DNA of 11,355 bases, taken from assembly GCA_041685835.1 (NCBI GenBank), contig JAWLEX010000099.1:1-11355 (forward strand), given 5' to 3'. This stretch comes from JAIPEI01 sp041685835 (GTDB lineage Bacteria > Desulfobacterota > DSM-4660 > Desulfatiglandales > HGW-15). This document shows, piece after piece, positions 6,262-11,355 of this stretch (position 1 is its first letter; each line of letters opens with the position of its first letter). A program made the position numbers and the translations under genes. Below the pieces are notes generated by a model that was not told the origin of the DNA, ran no database searches, and saw nothing but the letters and a program-made list of their open reading frames with translations.

Positions 6262-7984
6262 GAGCCCCATGCCTGCAATTAAGAAGAACATAATCCCGCT
6301 CTTCGTTGTTTTCATGGCGATGGTATGGGCCTGTAACATCCGGCCTTGCCTTGCGTCCACGGAGGCGGGGCTCCTTGAAAATGCCAACGCCTGCAGGCAA
6401 TCCCTGTACAAATCCAACAGCAAGATGAAGTTCCGTCACAACTGGATGAATTGCCTCCGCCGGTATCAGGAAATATACGAACGATATCCGAAAAGCGGGG
6501 AGGCCGCCTGGGCCATGTATTTTTCCGGGAGAATGTACACCAAACTCCACCGGTACTCGGGCCTTCAGGACGACCTCCATCAGGCCATCGCTTTTTATAG
6601 GCGGATAACAGAAGACTATCCGGAGCACAGGCTTGCAGACGATGCGCAGTATAGAATCGGGGAGGTGTACTACAAGGGCAAGAATAACCTGACCCAGGCC
6701 TACGTGGAATTTTTGAAGGTGGACATAAAGTATCCCTCTGGAGACATGAGGGGTCGTGCACGCGCCATGATGGATGAAGTGGCCTCTGTGCTGAGCAAGG
6801 AAAATCAGGAAAGGAAGCCGGAAGGCGTTAAAGAGGCCCAGGCCGGTTCAGCCCGGGTCATGGATATTCGCCACTGGTCAACACCGAGCTACACACGGGT
6901 GGTGGTGGATATGGAACGACCGGTGGAGTACGAGTCTCACCTGCTCCAAAAAGATCCTGAGCTGAACAAACCCAGGCGCCTGTATGTAGACCTGAAAGAT
7001 GCCGTTGCATCCAAAATTGACACCTCTATTCCGATCCGTGACGGCCTTCTACGACAGGCCAGGGCGGCTCAGAATCAGAAGGATACGGTAAGGGTTGTGC
7101 TGGATATTGATAGCATCGAAGGGTATAAAATATTTCATCTACACGACCCATTCAGGATTGTTATTGATGTCAGAGGTACCAAAATAGATGATAAAAAAGA
7201 GAAAGAAAAGATAGAAGAGCTAAAGAAAAAGACAAGAAGAGGTGTTCGAAGAGTTCAGGAGCCTGACAGTAAGGTTTCCCTGGCACGGCAGCTCGGCCTC
7301 AGTGTCAAGCGGGTGGTGATCGATCCGGGACACGGGGGAAAAGATCCTGGGACCATGTTTGCCGGAGGAATCATGGAAAAGGATATCGTGCTGAAGCTGG
7401 CCAAGGTCCTGGCACTGAAGATGGAGAAGGAACTCAAGTGTGAGGCGGTGCTGACCAGGGTCGATGATTCCTTTCTGCCACTGGAACGGCGAACCGCATT
7501 CGCCAATATGAAAAAGGGGGACCTGTTCGTTTCACTCCACACAAACGCCCACAAGCAGGCCGCGATCCAGGGGATCGAGACCTACTTCCTGAATATGGCC
7601 ACGGACGAACGGGCAGTGCTGGTGGCCGCGAGGGAGAACGCAACATCGGAAAAGAACATCAGCGACCTGCAGACAATTCTGAATGATCTCATGCTCAATA
7701 CGAGGATCAGCGAGTCGAGCAAGCTGGCGTATGAGGTGCAGCAGGGTATGGTCGGCCGCCTGAAGAAAGATTATTCCGGAATCAAGAGCCTGGGGGTGAA
7801 ACAGGCCCCCTTCTATGTGCTTATAGGCGCGGAGATGCCAGCCGTGCTGGTTGAGACCGGGTTCATCACCAACCCCGCTGAGAGGGAGCGCCTGATGAGC
7901 AAGGCATACCTGGAGGCCTTGGCAGACGGAATAGTGCAGGGAATAGGCGAATACGTCAAGAGTATCGGGCTGGCGTTGGATTGA
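6254..7984 (+). CDS. N-acetylmuramoyl-L-alanine amidase (TPR-like + AMIN + Amidase_3)
   Basis: A 576-residue secreted amidase of the AmiA/AmiC type, cutting the bond between N-acetylmuramic acid and L-Ala, usually to separate daughter cells. A signal peptide covers about 1-35 (KKN, then a hydrophobic core, ending PCLAS). Residues 65-180 form TPR-like helical repeats such as those in YbgF/BamD proteins. An AMIN domain, which targets the septum or peptidoglycan, spans about 200-308. A very basic/acidic linker covers 310-338. The Amidase_3 catalytic domain covers about 352-572: zinc ligands H360 (DPGHGGKDPG), E375 and H429 (SLHTNA), and catalytic Glu E534 (VETGFITN). E. coli AmiC is shorter (417 residues) and lacks the TPR-like part. 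The gene overlaps mutS by 8 bp, which suggests coupling. An amiC-like name is reasonable but orthology is unproven. Confidence 0.95.
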   Translation: MPESPMPAIKKNIIPLFVVFMAMVWACNIRPCLASTEAGLLENANACRQSLYKSNSKMKFRHNWMNCLRRYQEIYERYPKSGEAAWAMYFSGRMYTKLHRYSGLQDDLHQAIAFYRRITEDYPEHRLADDAQYRIGEVYYKGKNNLTQAYVEFLKVDIKYPSGDMRGRARAMMDEVASVLSKENQERKPEGVKEAQAGSARVMDIRHWSTPSYTRVVVDMERPVEYESHLLQKDPELNKPRRLYVDLKDAVASKIDTSIPIRDGLLRQARAAQNQKDTVRVVLDIDSIEGYKIFHLHDPFRIVIDVRGTKIDDKKEKEKIEELKKKTRRGVRRVQEPDSKVSLARQLGLSVKRVVIDPGHGGKDPGTMFAGGIMEKDIVLKLAKVLALKMEKELKCEAVLTRVDDSFLPLERRTAFANMKKGDLFVSLHTNAHKQAAIQGIETYFLNMATDERAVLVAARENATSEKNISDLQTILNDLMLNTRISESSKLAYEVQQGMVGRLKKDYSGIKSLGVKQAPFYVLIGAEMPAVLVETGFITNPAERERLMSKAYLEALADGIVQGIGEYVKSIGLALD

Positions 7985-7989
7985 CCGAT

Positions 7990-9094
7990 TTACCCCCCTT
8001 TTCTTCCTCTGAGATAGCCGTCGATGAAAGGCTGAAGATCTCCACCCATCACCCCTTCCAGATTGCCTACCTCCACATTGGTTCGGTGATCCTTAACTAT
8101 CCGGTAAGGATTGAATACGTATGACCGGATCTGGCTTCCCCAGGCTATATCCTTCTGAGTGTCGTGCATTTCCTGCTTCTTTTCTTCCTGGCGTCGCTTC
8201 TCCAACTCGTAGAGTCGAGCCGTGAGTACCTTTAAGGCCATTTCCCGGTTCCTGTGCTGTGACTTCTCGTTCTGGCATTGAACCACTATCCCTGTGGGGA
8301 TATGGGTGATGCGGATGGCCGAACTGGTCTTGTTCACGTGCTGGCCCCCGGGGCCGCTGGCTCGGAAGGTGTCTATGCGGAGATCGTTTTCATTGATTTC
8401 CACCATGATATCCGTGTCAACCTCGGGTACAATTGACACCGAGGCGAAGCTCGTGTGTCTTCGCCCGGTGGCGTCGAAAGGAGAGATGCGAACCATACGG
8501 TGGATCCCGTGCTCTGATTTCAGATACCCGTATGCATAGGGCCCGGTAATGGTAATGGTGACGCTCTTGATACCGGCCTCGTCTCCGGGTTGGAGGTCCA
8601 GGGTTTGAACTTGATAGCCCTTTGATTCACACCACCGCAGGTACATTCGAAGGAGCATCTCGGCCCAGTCCTGGGCCTCCGTCCCCCCGGCGCCCGCGTT
8701 GATGGAAAGGATGGCGTTGCGCATGTCGTCCGGTTCGCCCAGGAGGGTCTGTAGATCCAGTGCGGCGACCTCTTTTTCCAGACGTGACACATCGCGCTCC
8801 ACTTCCTTGAGAGTGGCGTTGTCTCCTTCCTCCTCGGCCATGTCGGCAAGAAGGCGGGCGTCGTCGATTTGCCTGCGAAAGCCCTTCCATTGCTCCAGGG
8901 TGTCCTGCAGTGCGGCGCGCCTCTGGCTTACCCGGGATGTCTCTTCCTGGTCTTTTTTCCAGAAGTCCGCCTGGGCCATGAGACCCTCGATTTGTTCCAG
9001 TTCCTTTTCCCGGGTGTCCAGGTCAAAGATACCCTCGAATGGACTCGATAAGCTCTTCAAGTTCTTCGATTCGATTGACAAGTTCGTTGTACAT
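7990..9094 (-). CDS. prfB: Peptide chain release factor 2, expressed by +1 programmed frameshift
   Basis: RF2 releases the peptide at UGA and UAA stop codons. Translation starts at ATG 9094-9092 behind AAGGAGG (9106-9100), reads 23 codons ending GYL, meets an in-frame TGA (9025-9023), and must slip +1 to read GAC (9024-9022) and continue to TAA (7992-7990). The joined product is 367 residues, against 365 in E. coli. In joined numbering, SPF (204-206), the stop-codon reading tripeptide of RF2, sits before DATGRRHTSF, and GGQ (249-251), the peptidyl hydrolysis motif, is in ASGPGGQHVNKT. An unsplit prediction would begin at a TTG at 9081 with no Shine-Dalgarno and a false N-terminus. The gene lies 139 bp after lnt with no clear promoter, so it may share the lnt transcript. 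RF2 feeds back on its own frameshift. Confidence 0.97.
9022..9036 (-). promoter_or_regulatory. prfB +1 programmed frameshift signal
   Basis: On the coding strand the site reads GAGGG-TAT-CTT-TGA-C. The GAGGG is an internal Shine-Dalgarno-like element three bases before the slippery CTT (9028-9026). The following TGA is in frame with the 9094 start, and its next base C makes it a poor terminator. tRNA-Leu moves from CUU to UUU and the next codon is GAC. This matches the E. coli site (AGGGGGUAUCUUUGAC) except in the purine run. Confidence 0.96.
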
Positions 9095-9099
9095 GTCGT

Positions 9100-9106
9100 C
9101 CTCCTT
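9100..9106 (-). promoter_or_regulatory. Shine-Dalgarno fixing the true prfB start
   Basis: AAGGAGG on the minus strand lies 5 nt before ATG 9094-9092. It is the strongest ribosome-binding site near prfB and shows that the short first frame of 23 codons is really translated. Confidence 0.9.
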
Positions 9107-9233
9107 GAAGCGACGGAAGGGTTAGTGCCGCCGCGGGATCATTTCCCTTCTGTTTGCCCGATGCAGAATCGCAGGCTGTCCGGATGCCCACCCTGCCGGA
9201 GCGGAAACCCCGAGCATATATACGGCATGCCGG

Positions 9234-10790
9234 TCAGCAGTTGGCGGCTGAACGGCGAATCAGCCTGCTAAACGCTGAATTAATCAGTATAACAGAAATC
9301 ACAACCAAAAGAAACAATGGGAAAAGATGTCCGTAGTCAGCATAGAACGTGGAGCCTTGTTCAGAGGGAAGTATGTCAGACACGAGGACCGCCTCCCGGA
9401 ACAGGCCCCCCTTCCGTATAATGCGTCCTTTGGGGTCGACAAAGGCGCTGATACCCGTGTTGGCCGCCCTGACCAGGGGAAGCCGCGTCTCAACGGCCCG
9501 AAACACGCTCATGGAAAGGTGCTGAAAGGGGGCGCTCGTTTGCCCGAACCAGGCGTCGTTCGTGAGGTTTACCAGTATGTCGGCGCCTTCCTCGACTTGG
9601 CGGCGGGCCAGGTGGGGAAAGATGGCCTCATAGCATATCAGCACTCCGGCGGCATACCGGCCGGCCGAGAGCGGGGCGATTTGACCGCCCGGAACAAAGT
9701 CTCCCGCGGCGGGGACAAGGCGGTTTACAAAGGGCAAAAAGCGTTGAAGAGGGACGTATTCCCCGAAAGGTACCAGGTGTACCTTGTCGTAAGTCCGAAT
9801 CGCTCGATCCTCCGGTAAGAGAAGATAGGCTCGGTTGGTGTAACGTACCTCGTTACCCGACTCGACATAGGCTGGACTTCCGAAAAGGAGATCCGCCCCT
9901 GTGTGCTCGGGGATGTTGATTATACGGGCGGAAAGGGGGGACGCGTCCTGAAAGAAAAGAGGAACGGCGGTCTCGGGCCACACGATGAGGTCAGGTTCCG
10001 TGCGGGCGGCTTGCAGGCTCAACCGCCGGTAAGAGGCTATGGTCTTTTCCTGAAATTCCGGGATCCATTTTTCCGACTGGTCGATGTTCCCTTGGACTAT
10101 GGCCGTGCGGACCGGGGAGAGGGTGACGGCGGGGGTCCCGCGCAACTTAAGTCCGCCGTAGTATAGCGTCAGAAGTAGGAGCAACATGACAAAGGCCGTC
10201 TGGGCCATGCGGTCCGTTCTCATTGCCGTGCGCCGGTCAAAAATGATTTCGAAGACCAGGATGTTCACCGCCGCCACCAGAAAGCTCAATCCGTAAGCCC
10301 CCACAAGGTCGCAGATCTGAATCAGGTGAAGCCGTGCGGCTTGTGAGTGGCCGATAAAGCACCAGGGAAGCCCGGTAAAAAGCCGGCCGCGGAGATATTC
10401 CAGGCAGACCCAGGCACCGGCCATGAGAAGGAGCCTGAATCGTGAATCGCGAAGAAAGGAGAAAAGGAGTCCGAAGAGGCCTGGATAAAGGGCAAGGTAC
10501 AAACAGAGGGCCACGAGGATGCTCAGGCTCAGGAATGAATTCAGGCCGCCGTATTTCCCCAGCACCACTATGATCCAGTACATGAGTGAGAGGAAGTGGG
10601 CCGCACCGGCGATGAACCCGAGTTGGAAGCACCTGGACGGCGACTGGTGCTGCATGGCGGCGAGAAGCGGGACCAGCGCGAACCAGGCGAACCAATCCGT
10701 TGTGGCCGGCGGGAACGAGGCTGTGAGCATCAGGCCCGACAGGACCGATACCAGGATGCTGACTCGAGGGGCTTTTCCGCTTGTTTTCAT
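9234..10790 (-). CDS. lnt: Apolipoprotein N-acyltransferase
   Basis: Lnt adds the third acyl chain, taken from phospholipid, to the N-terminal Cys of lipoproteins in the inner membrane, the last step of lipoprotein maturation. The 518 residues comprise about six N-terminal membrane helices (roughly 11-215), a periplasmic nitrilase-like domain (about 225-475) and a final membrane helix (489-505). The catalytic triad is visible: E273 in WPETAVP, K336 in YDKVHLVPFGEY and C386 in ICYEAIFP; E343 of the same PFGEY motif also matches a residue needed in E. coli. Length equals the family norm (E. coli 512). The ATG at 10790 has no well-spaced Shine-Dalgarno: GGTAGG touches the start directly. It lies 72 bp after the CorC-like gene, as in the ybeX-lnt order of E. 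coli, and upstream of prfB. Confidence 0.97.
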   Translation of the reverse strand: MKTSGKAPRVSILVSVLSGLMLTASFPPATTDWFAWFALVPLLAAMQHQSPSRCFQLGFIAGAAHFLSLMYWIIVVLGKYGGLNSFLSLSILVALCLYLALYPGLFGLLFSFLRDSRFRLLLMAGAWVCLEYLRGRLFTGLPWCFIGHSQAARLHLIQICDLVGAYGLSFLVAAVNILVFEIIFDRRTAMRTDRMAQTAFVMLLLLLTLYYGGLKLRGTPAVTLSPVRTAIVQGNIDQSEKWIPEFQEKTIASYRRLSLQAARTEPDLIVWPETAVPLFFQDASPLSARIINIPEHTGADLLFGSPAYVESGNEVRYTNRAYLLLPEDRAIRTYDKVHLVPFGEYVPLQRFLPFVNRLVPAAGDFVPGGQIAPLSAGRYAAGVLICYEAIFPHLARRQVEEGADILVNLTNDAWFGQTSAPFQHLSMSVFRAVETRLPLVRAANTGISAFVDPKGRIIRKGGLFREAVLVSDILPSEQGSTFYADYGHLFPLFLLVVISVILINSAFSRLIRRSAANC

Positions 10791-10862
10791 CCTACCAGTA
10801 TGCGGGCGGCCTGCAGGCTGTCTTGAAATTGCAGGGGCAGGAGGAGACCGGGTCCCACTCCC

Positions 10863-11355
10863 TCATGAATCGGAAAGGGGGAGGGCGGAGGGTGGACGGC
10901 GGCTGACCCTGACCTTGTATATCTTTCTCTCGTCCGCTGAATGGACGGTTATGTGGAGAGGGCCGAAAGTTATCTGCTCTCCCTTTTCGGGTATCTTGCC
11001 AACCAGGTGTATTATAAACCCTCCGACGGATTCAAAGTCGCCCTCGGGAAACTCGACGTCCAGCTCCTTCCCGAGTTTTTCTATCTCCAGTCGGGCGTCC
11101 ACCATGAAGGAGTCCTCATCGACAGCGCTGATCCAGGACTGCGCGTTGTCGTGCTCATCCATGATTTCACCGACGATTTCCTCGATGATGTCTTCAATGG
11201 TGATGATTCCGGCGGTGCCCCCGTACTCGTCGGTTACGACGGCCAGGTGAGTCTGCTTTTCCTGCAGGTTTCTTAGCAGGTCCATGACCCTGGTTGTCCC
11301 CGGGACAAAGAAGGGGGGGCGGAGGATGTCCATGGGAATGGGTGTCTGCGGCGGC
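10863..11355 (-). CDS. CorC/HlyC-type CBS-domain protein, partial (5' end outside window)
   Basis: The last 163 codons plus the stop TGA (10865-10863) are present; the frame stays open to the right edge (PPQTPIP before the Met at 11333), so that Met is internal, not the start. Residues DILRPPFFVP and HLAVVTDEYGGTAGIITIEDIIEEIVGEI are the second CBS domain of CorC/HlyC proteins. The rest (VDEDSFMVDARLEIEKLG to the end) is the transporter-associated CorC_HlyC domain with its GGFI core. E. coli CorC (YbeX) has been linked to Mg2+/Co2+ efflux, and CBS domains commonly bind adenine nucleotides. The membrane-spanning DUF21 region found in larger homologues would lie outside the window, so the short CorC type and the long type cannot be told apart. 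Position before lnt favours the ybeX-like type. Confidence 0.92.
   Translation of the reverse strand, partial: PPQTPIPMDILRPPFFVPGTTRVMDLLRNLQEKQTHLAVVTDEYGGTAGIITIEDIIEEIVGEIMDEHDNAQSWISAVDEDSFMVDARLEIEKLGKELDVEFPEGDFESVGGFIIHLVGKIPEKGEQITFGPLHITVHSADERKIYKVRVSRRPPSALPLSDS

Noticed and set aside
7990..9081. prfB read as an uninterrupted gene from a TTG at 9081
   Set aside because: The TTG has no Shine-Dalgarno and gives a non-RF2 N-terminus. The ATG at 9094 with AAGGAGG plus the frameshift gives the normal length and sequence.
9223..9232. Palindrome CGGCATGCCG just after the lnt stop as a terminator or operator
   Set aside because: It has no loop or T-run for a terminator, and a single 10-bp palindrome is too little to call an operator.
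9171..10822. Ten-base repeat GCAGGCTGTC in both the lnt-prfB gap (9171-9180) and the corC-lnt gap (10813-10822)
   Set aside because: Only two copies of ten bases in GC-rich DNA, without matching flanks or spacing to the start codons. Chance is the simplest explanation.
1..11355. Mobile elements, CRISPR arrays, tRNA or rRNA genes, defence islands
   Set aside because: No transposase or integrase motif, no regularly spaced repeats, no cloverleaf or rRNA segment seen. All recognised genes are housekeeping or envelope genes.

Overview
The window looks like core chromosome of a Gram-negative bacterium with moderately high GC, most likely a member of the Desulfobacterota (the former Deltaproteobacteria). 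The Gram-negative call rests on an apolipoprotein N-acyltransferase, a LapA/LapB pair and an AMIN-domain periplasmic amidase. The lineage is an inference from gene content and layout, not from a marker gene. No transposase, integrase, phage gene, CRISPR array, tRNA or rRNA was found, and no coding sequence is broken.

Layout. (1) 1-488, minus: the start of an FmdB-type zinc-ribbon gene that runs off the left edge. (2) 489-915: a divergent regulatory gap holding two back-to-back sigma70-like promoters, each with an extended -10 (TGC before the hexamer). (3) 916-7984, plus: six closely packed genes that look like one operon: YfcE-like metallophosphoesterase, HIT hydrolase, lapA, lapB, mutS and an N-acetylmuramoyl-L-alanine amidase. 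Gaps shrink from 49, 33 and 18 bp to overlaps of 4 and 8 bp. (4) 7990-9094, minus: prfB (release factor 2), whose true reading needs a +1 programmed frameshift at codons 23/24; it ends only 5 bp from the convergent amidase gene. (5) 9234-10790, minus: lnt. (6) 10863-11355, minus: the 3' part of a CorC/HlyC-type CBS-domain gene, cut by the right edge.

How they work together. Much of the window serves the cell envelope. LapA/LapB are expected to tune lipopolysaccharide synthesis, Lnt completes lipoprotein acylation, and the amidase splits septal peptidoglycan. CorC-like proteins are membrane-associated and sit next to lnt, as ybeX does in E. coli. MutS (mismatch repair), RF2 (translation termination), the HIT protein (nucleotide metabolism) and the phosphoesterase are housekeeping genes carried along. 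The plus operon and the minus cluster converge at 7984/7990.

I see no convincing undescribed system here. The best second-look items are the prfB recoding site, the hairpin around the HIT stop codon, the translational coupling lapB-mutS-amidase, the TPR-like front of the amidase, and the nearly gapless convergent junction without a visible terminator.
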